Shown here: piece after piece, positions 31,931 through 44,179 of the stretch
Layout: each line of letters starts with the position of its first letter
How positions within the stretch are numbered: position 1 is the stretch's first letter
DNA from: Phytophthora quininea
Taxonomy: Eukaryota > Oomycota > Peronosporomycetes > Peronosporales > Peronosporaceae
Length of the DNA: 64,000 nt
Reading direction: 5' to 3'
NCBI GenBank assembly: GCA_011947345.1
Contig: JAAVTG010000665.1
Span: 124,001-188,000, forward strand
The notes under the pieces: generated by a model
The model's input: only the letters and a program-made list of their open reading frames with translations
Database searches by the model: none
Told to the model about the DNA's origin: nothing
Position numbers and translations under genes: made by a program

Positions 31931-32161
31931 ACTCAGAAGGCCCTTGAACACTGAAACGTCTAAAAATGAGATTTTCTCGTGTAATCCTTCCTAAATCCCC
32001 CTTCCCCGACGCGGACGGTTTGCTGCATCCCGAGAGCGTGCCGCATTGGAAGCATCTCCTACGCGTGGAGGACTTGGTGCCCTTGAGTGTTGCTGCGCGT
32101 GGAGAAGTAGCTGCGCGTGAAGGACTTGGTGCGAGTGTGGTGGCTTAGGTGTTTGCCTATC

Positions 32162-33366
32162 ATGCCGTCAAGTGAAAGAAAGAAGATGATGCAATGGATA
32201 CAAGAACAGTTGTTTCTTTTAAATGTGTTTCAAGTATCTGTGGAGTTTGGTTGTGATGAAGATCGATGGCTGTCAGATGAAACAGACGATCTTATGACAT
32301 GGATGGCGTACCTGTCCAGCACGCGATATCTGTCTGACCGTGTGCCTATCCCCAAGAGCATTGGCTATCGAAAGCTGATATTCTGCTTACCCGAGGGCGA
32401 GTTTCGCCAGGCATTACGAGTTGAGAAAGCTGTATTTCAGGCGCTCGTTGAGATGATCGCAGACGATCAGGTATTCTGCAATAAAAGTGGAAACAAATAG
32501 CGTCCAGCTCATATCCAGCTTGCAGTAACATTAGAGCGGCATGGTGCATATGGAAACGGAGGGTCTGTTGGAATAATTGCCCGGGCATACGGAATTGGAG
32601 CTGGTACCGTCACCTTATATTCGAAGCGGGTAGTGGAGGCGTTACTACGCCATTACAACGACTTTGTGCACTGGCCAGGAGGTGAGCGACGCGAACTCAC
32701 GTCTACATTTTATGGCGAACGATTTGGTATGAAAGGCACAGTGGGCTTTGTTGATGGAACCCACTTCATTTTCAGCCAAAAGCCTGGAGTAGATGGAGAG
32801 GTCTATTTCAACAGGAAAAAACGTTACTCTATCAACGCAATGATTGTCTGCAATGAAGACAAGCGGATAGTGTACGCGCTGATGGGCTGGCCTGGTTCTT
32901 GTGCCGATAGCCTGTGTTTTTAAGATCTTTGATCGCAAAGCAACCAGAACTGCTCTTTTCCCATTGAGGGTTCTTAGTTGGCGACTCGGGCTATCAGCTT
33001 ACAGGCCGTATGCTGGTACCGTACAAGAAGCCAGAAGCTCTTCGGTTTGAAAACGCAGAGTTTAATACCATATTGGCGTCGGCACATGTTGTCAACGAAA
33101 ACTGGATCGACTTACTGAAAAATAGGTGGGCTTCTCTCAAAGGAATATCAACTCAAGTTAAATGCAAAAATGATTTTGTGTGAGTTAATGAACAGTGCAT
33201 GGCATGTGTTTTACTACACAATTTTGCATTGATGCACCACGATGGAGATCCGGTTGATGCTGAAGCAAGGGAAGAAGTGAATGGTCAACCTACATGGAGA
33301 GCAGAGACAAGAGAAGGAAATGAGCTAAGAGATCAAGTAAAACATGACATGCTACATGGTATATAG
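32162..33366 (+). pseudogene. PIF/Harbinger transposase (DDE_4), broken
   Basis: From MPSSERKKMMQWIQEQ the frame meets a stop at 32498, then continues in phase with RPAHIQLAVTL, YGIGAGTVTLYSKRVV, the first Asp in GFVDGTHFIF, RKKRYSINAMIVCNEDKRI and GWPGSCADS. After a frameshift near 32,920 come GDSGYQLTGRMLVPYK (second Asp) and ENWIDLLKNRWASLKGI (Glu region), ending at 33366. This is the full Harbinger core with all three acidic positions, broken by one stop and at least two further lesions (a stop at 33180). Confidence 0.85.
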
Positions 33367-33748
33367 CTGATGATATTCGTGACGAACAGTTTGGATCTGC
33401 ATCCCTGGGTGGTCGTGTGCTGGTAGACAACGTGGGTCTGTGCCGGTGTTGCACGACTTGTGGTCGACTTGGAACTCTGGGAAAAAGGCGATCGTGGCAT
33501 CGGTAGCGAGCGGCTCATTCAGTCTGAGCGTGGGGGTATTATTGGTGGTCGGAGAGCGAAAGCGGTCGGGCACGGGAGGAACGCAGACGGTGGAGATCAG
33601 CACGGCATTTAGCTGGTGAACAAGCGCTGGGCTTATGAAACATGGGTTACCCAAACACTATCAAAAGAAAGCATGACGGAGGGCTAATGATGTGGCGCTG
33701 CCTGTTAAACCTTGGACGATGCCGAGCTGAGCAGGTTTTTGCGCAGCT

Positions 33749-35045
33749 TCAGGGTCGGCGCAGCTTCGATCTGAGGCAGAAGAAGTACGCGGCTCCAATG
33801 CCGAAGTAGAGGATGGAGACGATGATGGACGCCAAGAATTCGTAGTTGGATGTGCCGCTGTAGATGATTGACACCATCCCGGCGACGCACAGAGCCATCG
33901 ACACCATGGCACCCGCGACACCAAACGGACTCTTGTACGGACGCGGACGGTTGGGCTCTTTCTTGCGTAGTCGAATGAACGACGTCAACTGGAAGCTGTA
34001 CGAGACAAAAGCGCCGATCAGAGCTAAATTGATCAGCACGGAGGCGAGTCTCGTGTCGCCAATGATGTAGTGCAGCACAAGCACGACGACTAAGCCAATA
34101 GCGCCGCCGGAGGTCAATGCCACGTACATCGTCCCGCGGGTCGGGTGCAGCGTCGTCAGAATTTGTGGCAAAAAGCCATCGCGGGCGATGGCATACAGCA
34201 ATTGGCCCATAAAAACACGAACGAGTGGAAGCTGGCGATGAGGCCCAGGATGAGCATCCACAAGAAGCCCAACGTGGTGCTGTTGTCGGCGAAGACGGTT
34301 TGGTACCCTGTCACCAGCGGTGAATTGCTCGCGTAAATCCCGTCGGCGCCGGGGGATCTTCAAGTTGAAGATCACAGTGCAGAACGCCAGCGGCACCAGC
34401 GTCGCGATCGACGGCACGAGCCCAATGAACATGTTGCGCTCCGGGTTGATGGCCATCTCCACTGCGAGCAGCAGCTCCTCGATCCCCAGGTAGAACCACA
34501 GCGCAAACGAGTATCCCTAAATAACGCCATCCCAGCCGTTCGAGTATTTCCAGTCGCGCGCTTCCGCCCAGTCGCTATACGAGATCTTGGTGGCTGATCC
34601 GATGTAGAATACCAGCAAGATGATCACCGACACGAACGCCGTGACGGCCTGCACGCGGAAGGTCATCTCAACGCCCACGATGTTGAGCCCCACGAACAGC
34701 ACGTAGAAGACGGCCCACCAGATCGGACCGTACTCGGCGCTCAAGTCCAGCAACTGGTTCATGTACGAGCTGATGCCCGTGACGATTACGGTGCAGGTGA
34801 TGACGACCTTGAGGCTCTCAACCAAGCCGGCGAAGAAAGCGGCGCGGGAGCCGATGGCATGCAGCACGAACACGTAGGGACCTCCACCCGCTGGGACGGT
34901 GATGGAGAGCTCAGCGATGGAGAAGGACTGCAGTACGTAGAGCACCGTGACGAAGGCCAAAATAGTGAGCAGTTCGTCGACACCCGCAATGAGGCCTCAC
35001 TGCCAGCCAAAGAAATCGCCGCTGATGACAGGGCCCACACCTAGA
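33749..35045 (-). pseudogene. APC-family amino-acid permease fragment
   Basis: Minus-strand reading starts GVGPVISGDFFGWQ, then a TGA, then DELLTILAFVTVLYVLQSFSIAEL, VPAGGGPYVFVLHAIG, ESLKVVITCTVIVTGISSY, FRVQAVTAFVSVIILLVFYIG, GYSFALWFYLGIEELL (after a TAG at 34517) and ERNMFIGLV. After two frameshifts near 34,330-34,210 it ends with MGQLLYAIARDGFLPQ and helices to 33749. The motif set fits ethanolamine/amino-acid permeases of the APC superfamily (about 12 helices). The N-terminal leader is missing. It lies between a Harbinger transposase and a second transposon-like gene, so it may be captured host DNA. Confidence 0.8.
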
Positions 35046-35488
35046 GTCCAGCTGCGCTAATTTTCAAGTTGTAAGAGACTGCATTTACAGTAGTGTTGGC
35101 AGGTTTCCCAGCCATAACCAGGACCCAGACGGTCATCCTTGCCATTGTCAATTCCCTCAAGCGTGCGAGAAGTCTTTAGAGCAGCCCCTGTTCTCACCAG
35201 CAGGAGGCTCGTACGCTGCTCCCTCAAGCTAGCAGCCAGGTCACGATGGTTTCGGCGCTTTGCTCCTGCAAGGAATTCAATCGAAGTTTGAGAAGAACCC
35301 AAGATGTTGGTGCTAGATTAAAGCTACACCGCTGATCTCAACATGGAGTTATGCCTTGAGCTAGAGTACAATGGAGCAATGCGGTCAACGAATGCCAAAG
35401 CTTCTTCTTCGGTCTTACCACGCTCTAGCAGCTGCAAAACATGTCCTTGTGCACGGCGGACTGAGCTTCCTTCAACCGAAGTTGGCAT

Positions 35489-36597
35489 TCATCTCGTCTC
35501 TCTCCTGCTCCCTGACAGCCCGGCTTTCAGCCGCGAGACGGCCTCCTTTAGTTCTTCTTGTCGCCAGCGAGTCTCCGCATGCAATCGTTTCTCGCTGAAT
35601 TCTCGAAATGTCGTGGCAAAGTCGCGTTTTCGGGCTTGGTTAACCTTTGAGCTGCCGCTATCTGTGCCAGTCCTGAGGTCTCTCCGAGTGGTGCCGCTAT
35701 CTAGAGAGCGAGCCGGAGCTGAGGAAACGTTGGTTGACGTATCTGAAGATTCTGATTGTCGTGTACGTTCTTCGGAAGAGATGGCCGCATCCATCTGTAG
35801 CGCTGGTGTAAGGATTGCTTCTTGGTCAGCGGTATTATTTTCGTTGCCCGAGCTTGGAGATGACACGGTGGGAAGTTCAAAGTCGTCTTCTGCATCCGGT
35901 TCGCTTTGGTACCCATCACGGGCGTACTCCAGCGAATCTTGCCTGTTGGCGCTTGGAGGTTCTTCGCCAGGTGCAGATTGGGTGAGGTTGAAGCTTAGAC
36001 TCTGAACATCAGCGTAACTACTTGCAAAACTGTCGTCTTGGTTGGGCTCATCACGATAAGTGGCTGTCGGATTGTCCATGACAGAAAATGGAGAAGCATT
36101 TTGCCGGTCACCGAACAGGGTTTCAATGTCGTAGTAGAAGGGACACGCCTTTTCCACAGCGTCCTCGAGCGTCAGGCCATCTTGGAGCTGACATTCAGTA
36201 AGACCGAATCCCGTCTGGGAATCCAGTCGGTCTTTAATTTTCCTGAAAACTTTAAAATAAGATGTCCAGCGGCTTTGGCACGTGTGCGCGTCCCACTTTT
36301 CGGTGTACTTAGGTGGAATCGGGAGCCTTCATCTGTAAATGTCTTTAAGCAAGACGAATACACAAACTCTGCCATATCACTGAACCCCGAAATCTTTGTG
36401 CGAGCACCTCCGAATCCGGAGGACCGATCTTCGTTCGCCTTGCCCACGATAACAAGAAGTTTGCTGGCTTCTTGAGCCAATCCACCATAAATAGCCTCTG
36501 TAGTAAGGTGGTGTGGCCACCCTTTTGTCCCTTTTGGCGTCCCATGCCCCTTGTAGAACTTGTATCGCTTCCTGGCCGCAGATTCCAAAGTAACCAA
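35489..36597 (-). pseudogene. Transposon accessory-type protein (probable Myb/SANT-like partner of Harbinger)
   Basis: Two frames, 36597-36172 and 36157-35489, join through a short break near 36165. The N-terminal part contains DMAEFVYSSCLKTFTDEGS and LILKFSGKLKTDWIPRRDSVL. The rest is acidic and Ser-rich, ending with a basic, coiled-coil-like KRDFATTFREFSEKRLHAETRWRQEEL stretch. Harbinger elements usually encode a second DNA-binding protein in addition to the transposase, and convergent placement fits that. The assignment is inferred from position and remembered oomycete proteins. Confidence 0.5.
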
Positions 36598-36660
36598 GTT
36601 ACGTTACCCCTAAAAATGAGACCGTCAAAATGAGACGAAAAATGCGTCTCAGGAGGCCCA

Positions 36661-36726
36661 TTTTTGCCCAAAAATAAAACTCATCTCTCTAAAAAAATCG
36701 TAATTAATGACAACTTTGAAACCCCC
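36661..36726 (-). repeat. Right inverted repeat around the Harbinger-like locus
   Basis: Partner of 31,868-31,930. It overlaps the beginning of a LINE-like plus-strand frame, which is why its status as a TIR is uncertain. Confidence 0.6.
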
Positions 36727-38487
36727 AAGGGACCGAAATGTTTTTTTTTTCGAGCGAATCCCAGATACAAGCCCACACGCGGAAGTAGCTCGGGACTTGA
36801 ATAGATGGAGAAAATTAGCACAACCCATCGAGGTCGCTCCGTTGATACAGTGGTTGGATGAAGGCTGGGCACTTTGGAAGAAAATAACACGGATTAGGCG
36901 CTGCTGGCGGCAACGCCGACGCCACGAGGGACAACGACTCAAACGTAAAGCGTGGATGTCAACGGGTCAGATAACCAAGCTTCTCCAGGCCACGCTAGGA
37001 TGCTCACTACCGCCGATAAATATTCAAGGGGCTCTCATCGGGGATCTCTCCGACTTGGAATACGTAGAATCACAGGAAGCTGTCACCGCAACTATGACGG
37101 ACCTTCTAGACAACTGGGTGCCGCGGGAGCAAAAACAGCCTGCCTGTCAGGCCGGGTGCGTGCAGGTCAGCACGCCCGGGCCAACTTCTTCCTGGCGTGC
37201 TGACCTGCACGCCAGCGGCCAAGTGCCACGGCCGCCGTGCGCCAGCCTGCCTTGTGAGGCCAGGAGCGCACGGCAGGCACTAGCCACTTGAGTGCCGAGC
37301 ACTCATCGGCAACTCTTAGGAAAACAAAGGAAAGGGAATCATTTTATATTTAGGTTTAGTATAGGCAAAGTAAAAGAAACTTACCCACCATGGAGAAGCC
37401 CAAGAAGCGCCTCCATGGCATGCATGTCGTAGCTAGCAAAGAGAAAATCACAAACATAGTTCAGTTTCCAATTTGCGTCGTCCCTCCACAATGTCCAAAC
37501 CAACGCTTACCTCACCACCGCCGCCGCGTCCCGACACCGCCACGGCACTTCTTCACTGGCGCAGAAGAAGATGAACCTGAACTACCGGAACTTGTCCGAG
37601 CGTGGATGCTAGAGGATATTAAAGCAGGCGGAACACACCAGCAGGAAATCGCAGGGGATCATCAGTGTTGGGAGTCGGTAGTGTACGATAGTGGGCCACA
37701 GACGTGGGTAGATAGACAGTTTAATAGGGAGTATTGCCTAGGTAGGGTGGAATCTCGCAAGAACTGTGGATCGCAGCACCGGAAGCAGTCCGACGACAGG
37801 AATGCCTAATTCTCAACACGATACTACGAACAGGTATTGATTCAGACATCCTGAGCCGACGGCAAATCGTGTTCTTGCCAAAGTCGCAGCAGGCATCGGG
37901 GGTACCGGCGTGACCTGCCACCGTGGCGTCCTATTACAGTACAGAGCTCACTCGCGACAAGGCTTTTCACAGCAGTCAGCGAATATCTGGAGAGAGCCGT
38001 GCCTAACCACCCCATGCAGCATGGGTTCCAACGCGACCGGAATGTACAAGACGCTGCGCTTGCTACAACACTATTGGTAGATAGAGCAAGGCTACGTCGA
38101 GAAGAGTTATTCCTGCTGAGCAAAGACTGTGAGAAATGCTACGACCGTATCCCTTTGTGGGTAATGTCGTACATTTACCAACGCATTGGAGTTCCAGAGA
38201 CACTACACTGGATACTAATGGGGTTCGTCGCCGCAGGTGAGATCGACATTCGGTCAGCTTTTGGATGGATCCAAATCGGGAAACGAGAGTTTGGCCTTGG
38301 GCTAGGGTCGGTACTCTCCACTCGGCACATTTGCTTTCATATGGATCTCCTCATGAACCACCAGGATGGCAGCGATGGGGTAGTGATCACAACCCACGGA
38401 CAAACTCCTGGTAATCAGACCATAGCTTTGACTGTGCTAGTGGACGATGTAGTAGATGTGGCGACAACGATAAAGGAAGGAAATTGA
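36707..38487 (+). pseudogene. LINE reverse transcriptase, interrupted
   Basis: The first part (to about 37,130) reads TRIRRCWRQRRRHEGQRLK, the linker before RT. After roughly 500 bp of foreign DNA the RT core resumes: ITVQSSLATRLFTAVSEYLE, HGFQRDRNVQDAALAT, LLSKDCEKCYDRIPLWVM (the A motif with Asp) and ALTVLVDDVVDVATT (the xxDD motif, LVDD for the usual FADD). This order is typical of oomycete non-LTR elements. It ends where the inverted LINE 3' piece begins (38,475). The endonuclease was not recognised. Confidence 0.7.
37158..37212. repeat. Perfect 19-bp stem hairpin within the LINE insertion
   Basis: gcgtgcaggtcagcacgcc (37158-37176) is exactly inverted at 37194-37212 with a 17-nt loop. 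Further imperfect palindromes follow to 37,310, including gagtgccgagcactc. The stretch breaks the LINE frame and so was inserted. Confidence 0.8.
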
Positions 38488-38757
38488 ACTGATTAACTGT
38501 TTAGCGGATTTCTCGTCTTAAGGTGATAAGCTATCTATCCGTGAGAGTTACGTTCGTGTCGTCTACATGTGGTGCATGGGTTCCGGGATATTATATTCTG
38601 GCGGATCAAAGCCAAGGTTTTGCAGCACCCGGGGCACAGGAGCGCGGTTGCAATGAAGCTCATGTGCGTGTTGGTAGAGGAATTGGTAGTGTTTCTTGAA
38701 CGAGTTCAGCAGATTGAGAATGTTTGATCCTTCAGCTGTCGTTTCCTCGAAATGAAT
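38475..38757 (-). repeat. Inverted repeat with 31,505-31,786 (LINE 3' end)
   Basis: Minus-strand copy of the LINE 3' coding end (ETTAEGSNILNLLNSFKKHY) and flank. It lies tail to tail with the LINE RT fragment on its left. Confidence 0.8.
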
Positions 38758-39352
38758 ATATGCGGACAAGGTGATGAAGGCGTTCTTGGAGTAACTGATG
38801 GCACGTACAAGGTGCACTTTGGTGGGTGGACGTTGGTCTGCTTCGGTACTGCTGTCGTTGCGTTCGATCGGCAGAAGTACGTGCATCGTTACGTTCCGTG
38901 GGCCTATATGTTTGTGAAGTCTGAGAGTGAGTGAGCCTACACTGAGATGTTTTCGATTGTCCGCCAACAATGTTGTCTCTACGATTGCACTTATCGATGA
39001 TTTCCCTCTGAGTGCAATGATGCAAGCACTTTCAGCGAGAAAACCGCCGGGTCGTCCACGAAAAGTGCCGCAAGACTTGGTTCGAGATGGCCACTCCACA
39101 GCATTTTGTGATGTTGACAACCTGATGACTCTGCTGCTGGCGAAGCCAAGTAGACTGCTCAAGTTTCCGGTCTTGATCGAGAATCCTCGTATGCACCAAA
39201 ATGTTCCCGGTGTAGTGAGCACGTGGCAAAACGACGGTGGCGTCTACAAATGGAAAGTCTTGCTGTCCGACGGCTCAAGTGAATTTCTTGAGTGTCAAGC
39301 GCTTGCCGAATCCATTTGCTTTGCGAACGAAACAGGCATGGCGCCCGAGTGA
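38752..39352 (+). pseudogene. MULE-like transposase fragments
   Basis: 38752-38934 encodes EGVLGVTDGTYKVHFGGWTL...YVPWAYMFVKSE, which matches the first catalytic Asp region (TDGTYKxHFGGW) of an oomycete MULE family. 38927-39352 has an AT-hook-like GRPRK and a C-terminal VPGVVSTWQNDGGVYKWKVLL stretch of unknown role. The middle and remaining catalytic residues are gone. Confidence 0.55.
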
Positions 39353-40568
39353 CCCGGCTCAACTCGTGAACTAGCAGTTAGGGACGTGTAGCACTACTAT
39401 TTCACTAATACATATTTTCTCTTTTCCTCTCCGCTCGCATTACCTCCAACCGCTCGGAAATCCGCCAGACCACACTCAGAAGTCGACAGCCCGCTCGTTT
39501 GTCCGCCAACCGGTGTAGCCACTCGGAAGTCCGCCAAAGGCGCTCGGAAGTAAGGTTTTCCCGAATACTATCATCATGTTTGTGGCCCGGAATCGATCTT
39601 CAAAGTCTATCCATTCTGGCTTGGAGTGGCTCTACTCCAATAACGCCTCGTTTTCGGTCTCAGTTCCTGGAGAGTTTCCGAGGGCTGCCGAGTCCGAGAC
39701 CACCATCGACGAGGTGTGGTCAGCACTGCTGCGATCCTGCCGCTGGTCCTCCGTTGCCAGCATTAGGCCGAGGTTAGATCTCGGGCGCCGAGGTTAGATC
39801 TCGGGCGCCGAGGCGGTTCTCTTCCGCTTGCCGGGACTTTCCGCGGGCTGCTCTTACTTTTCGACTTTGGAGAGATTCTGATCAGCATGACGCTGCTGTC
39901 GATAGTTGGTAGCGAGGTATGCTGAGTGACGATCTGAAAATGAGTGTTCCGACAAGATGTCTGCTGGTCGTTGCTCTCGAGTTCCACGTCCAAAGGGCAC
40001 GCTATCCGAGGGAACGAAGCCGCTTGGTCGGAGGCGTGCCGGCCGCTTGGATCTGAACACCGGGTTGCTAGCGGACTTCTGTCTGCACTTGTTTGTCTCC
40101 ACAGTATTCGTGCTGTATCTCGCCTCAGTGTACTGTGTAGTTGTTTACTCTGTGTATCTCCTTCGTTCGCGATATCACGCGAGTAGCCGAGGCTGCCTGC
40201 CGTGATTCCCCATCGGGCTTCGGGTGTATCGGTTTCGCACCGCCTGACAAATTTGAGAATCCGTCCGAGTGATGATGGAACTAGTGCGAGCTATTGACAG
40301 CACTCGTGAACAATAACATTATCCCAAAGTGTATAGGCGGCAAGCGTCCATGCAATTGACGCCGCTGCAATCTCTGAAGCAGCATGAATAAAAACCACTA
40401 AGAACACCTGTACCACTTTTAAGCAAATAATATGAAAATAAGCCAAAATCCGCCGTTTGTCTAGCCAAGACCGACCCTAACACAGCGTTAACATGGTGTT
40501 GGGCAAGCTTGCAGTTCTGTAACAAGGCTTTCAATGTCTTGGTCATTGCTTTTTTGTTGGCAAAATGT
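39353..40568. other. Repeat-rich spacer
   Basis: Degenerate copies of cgctcggaagtccgcca occur at 39,455-39,550. The short frame 39576-39797 was not recognised. No other gene seen before the GH7 stop. Confidence 0.4.
39767..39813. repeat. 20-bp tandem repeat, 2.3 copies
   Basis: gccgaggttagatctcgggc occurs at 39767-39786 and 39787-39806, followed by a 7-bp partial unit. Confidence 0.9.
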
Positions 40569-42040
40569 CTAGAAAGCGCAAAACTGGCTTGTCAGTTTCA
40601 ACTTTGTCGTGATTCTAGGGCTCGAGCTGGCACTCATATCCTCCTTCTCAACTCTAGTACGTCGATCCAAAGTCCCCGAGCGAATGTTCATGAACTTCAC
40701 AGCTGCGTCGGGGCTCTCGGCAAAGACGCTAGCGGGGCTGCCACCAGGGTTCGGGCACCCACCGCGCATTTTGCCGGGCTCCGTCGGGTCATCGCCGGTG
40801 ATGTAGCTGTCCAGCCAAGTCATGTTGGAGCCGTAGTCCACCCAGACACTCATAGCCAACGTCATGCCGCCCACCATCTCCTTGCCAAGCTGCGCGAGGC
40901 CGCCCATGACGTACGGGTGGTCATCGAAGAGAGCCTTGGAATCCTTGCACATTTTGTCGGTGATGGAGTCTGTGCCGTTCAGAGACTTCAGTGAGCTCTT
41001 CGAGTTGTCCACTACGCGGCCGTCTTGCTTGTACAGTCGACGGATCTCAACCAGCTCGCCCTTCTCCGTGTTGTCGTCCGTCACAAACTGCGTGATGACC
41101 GTGAATGGGCGAGTCGTGTCAATGTCGTACTTCTTGCCGGGGCCGTAAAGGTCTTGTCGCCCATGCGGAACGGATTGAAATCACAGCCCGGCTTGTCGCA
41201 CCAGCCCGTGAAGCGCGTTTCATCCGTGGACCCGCAGTCCTTCGGATCGAGGCATCTCTGCTGGCCGTCGGTCGAACACGGGTGCGTCGTGTAGGCCGTG
41301 GCCATGCTGTTGGCCTCCCAAATGTCCATCTCGGTGCAGCAGGAGCCGTACGTGTTGTTCAGGTTGCCTTCGCCGTTGATGAACCGAATGTCCGTCTGGC
41401 ATTGAGCGTCGCAGTATCCCGTGCCGTACGCGGCTCCAGCGGTGTTGGTCGGGAAGCGCGCGGATCCGCCGTCGGGGTCCATCTTAGAGAAATACAAAGC
41501 TCCGTTCGAGCCGCAAGGCAGCGTCGACATGTCGACATCGAACGTGAACTCCTGGTTCAGCAGCTTGAACTGCTTGTACTTCTTTCCCGACGCGTCCAAC
41601 ATGTACACGCGTGTGCCCACACCGGTGGGTGTTTCCAGCTTCAGCGTCAGCTCGCTGTCGGTGGTTGTGATGCTGTGGTTGGTTTTGTACAACGCTCCTT
41701 GCAGCTCACACTTGGCGCATTCCTCGGGCGTCGAGCATACGGCCGTGTTCCACTTTTCCCCTTCGTAGCACAAGGCGCCCGTCTTGGCCGCGGTGATTTT
41801 GCGCCAGTTCGCGTCAATCACCACGGACGATTTCTCCGTTACACACTTGACAACGTTGGTGTCCACTTGTTCGACTTGACCAACTTGAGCCAGCACTTTG
41901 GTTACGGCCGTACAGATCTGCGAGGGCAAGGAAGGGTGCTTCTCCGGCACTCGGGTACCAGCTTGCTGCGCCGACGATGGAGCTACCAACAAGTGGAGTC
42001 CAATGTTGGCGAGACCAATGGCAGTCGTTGAGAGCTTCAT
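40569..42040 (-). CDS. GH7 cellulase (cellobiohydrolase/endoglucanase), secreted
   Basis: Starts at the ATG at 42040 with signal peptide MKLSTTAIGLANIGLHLLVA and a mature N-terminus beginning QQAGT, as in secreted GH7 enzymes. The catalytic triad is in CTEMDIWEANS (nucleophile Glu, Asp, acid/base Glu). Many Cys residues fit the GH7 disulphide pattern, and NPFRMG and YYGSNMTWLD-type segments follow. One frame break lies at 41147-41149 (AAA on the + strand). One more base there restores DKTFYGPGKKYD and an exact 490-aa frame to the stop at 40569. It cleaves cellulose chains outside the cell. The last 35 residues are not GH7-like. 40810-41919 was copied to 12.75-13.86 kb. Confidence 0.85.
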
Positions 42041-44179
42041 GTGGATCAGGACTTCGGTAGTGCGTTTGAGGCTGATGTTGCAGAAGCGCGGAGATTGAGA
42101 AGTGAGTGTTTTGGTTGCGCTTGATGGAGTGCGCTGTGCGTGGCGAACGATCGATATGACGCGATATCCGGTGAGAGCGTTAAATAGACAGCGCACAGCA
42201 CCGATGATGCCCAGGATCGGCATTTCCAATCCCGAGAGGGCTCCGTAAAAATGCGGCTGCGCATGTACAATATGCGGAACGGTTTCGCTATCGTTGATCG
42301 CGAAATGTAGACTTAGGTGGTAGGTTTTCTTTTTAGTTGGCGGGGTATTCACTTCATCTGCACGGCGCTCTTCGACCACATTCCTAAAACAACTAAAACA
42401 CAAGTATCTGCATAGGGACTTTATCTGTTTGAACATTCTTCGTACCCGTCGATCAACAGTACAAACAGAAATCGCTCAAGGTTCAAACGATTATGGGATA
42501 CTGGTCTCATCCAAGCGTTTGCTACAAGGACATATGCTCGGCTATCCAAGATCACGGGAGTTGATGTGACGCGGAACGCAAAGCAAAAGCAATCAACATG
42601 CTTGAGGTGAGTCGAAACTCTTCAGTTTAATCCAACGGAGGCAGTATCGTTAGACTAACGGTTAATCGGGGAAGCGGAAGTCGATCGTGTTTCCTTGTTC
42701 TTATAGAGCCGATATATGAGACTCCGAGTCGTGTGCTGCTTTTCCGATGAAGCTATCTAATAAACTATTTGTGAGAGCAGTCCCTTCCGGGAGTTGATGT
42801 CAACACCACCTTCTGGTACACAGCACCAATAAGCTGGTACTACTCCCACTTTTCGATGTCAGCGCAAGGTAGCATGTATTCACGGTCCCAGTTCGCAGCT
42901 CCCGTAGCGCCCGTAGCGCTTGCTACGTCAAGCGAACTTTACAGTATCTAAATACGAAGACGACCTATCGTAGCTCGTGCACTGTAGGTACAGATTTCCC
43001 CGGCAGATCTGGAAAGGTGGGACCCATAAAGACTGCGAATCCACAAAGTTTGGGGATTTTCGACATGACGGCAATGTAATGAGGTCTTGTTAATAGCAAC
43101 AGCACCTGGCCGATTGTGAGCCGGACGTACCTCTCTTGCAGAGATGTTGATCGCATGGGGAGTTCGTAAATGGTGTCGCCGCCGTCGTGCACGTGTATCA
43201 CCGCAATAACTAACCTCCATCTTCAGCCCTCCAACTTCCACCGCCAACTTGCAACTACTAATGCTAATCTAAAACAATACGTTAGTGATTCGTGATCAGC
43301 AAATCGCACTACTGAACTCGACAACTTTATAAGGTTTATGTGCAGGTTCAGGTCCAGATCTGCCGGGGAAATCTGTATGACGTTTGCGCTAATGCAAATT
43401 GCGAAGTGAGTTGTTTAGATGTTAGTCTACCAGTACTGGCCCTGTGGCAGCGCCCGAGGTCTTCGCTCCGCCACCCGTTGGCGAAGATTATGAAGACGGC
43501 GCGATGACGCGGCGCTGATTATGTAGATCCCGTGTTGACGGTCGTAGATGATGTAGCTGCTGTTGTTGACGCGGTGCTGGTGCTGGTGTCGGCACTGGTG
43601 TCGGTGTCGGAAATTGGATGCTTGGTGAATGACCTCGGATTGAACGCGTGCCAGACGCGTTTCGGCCCCCGCCGGGGGCCTCGTCAGTGGCTTTACCAAT
43701 CTAGAAGTGAGCGCTAACCTGCCTGGGCGATCTACCCAACGTTTCCTACTTCAACCTCCCACAAAGGTCCCTTCGCAGCCTCGACTCTGTCATCGACTAG
43801 ATCCATATTCTAACAGTCGGGCAGGCGGCGACAGCGTCGTCGTCGTCGGCTTCGTCGTCTGGGATACATACTCCACAGTAGGGTTGAACTGGATCGGTGC
43901 AAGTCGAGATGCTGGAGTGGCATTTCTTGCAGCAAGATGTCCATGGCTGGCAAAAGAGCAACTTGGCTGCTTGTTTGCTGCGACAGTTCGAATGCACTGG
44001 GATAGCCGTTTTCCATTCGCCCCGCTGCCTCTGCGCCGTGCGTGTTGCAAACTCCAACGCTCCGCTCGTCTACTTACGATTGTATGGGGCTCGAGCACAA
44101 CCGTGGCTGCAGCTTCAAACGCACTCCTGTCGTCAATCCACCGGTGCCGATTGTGGGATTCAACGTTCCTTGGTGCATA
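42041..44179. other. No gene recognised
   Basis: Several overlapping short frames. A short tract of ggtgctggtgctggtgtcgg simple repeats lies at about 43,570. Nothing with a recognisable domain. Confidence 0.4.

Noticed and set aside
35343..36005. 220-aa plus-strand Ser-rich ORF
   Set aside because: Shadow of the minus-strand accessory-type gene, whose low-complexity Ser/Asp stretch keeps the other strand open.
37158..37310. Helitron 3' end (terminal hairpin)
   Set aside because: No CTRR directly after the hairpin, no TC start and no Rep/helicase sequence nearby.
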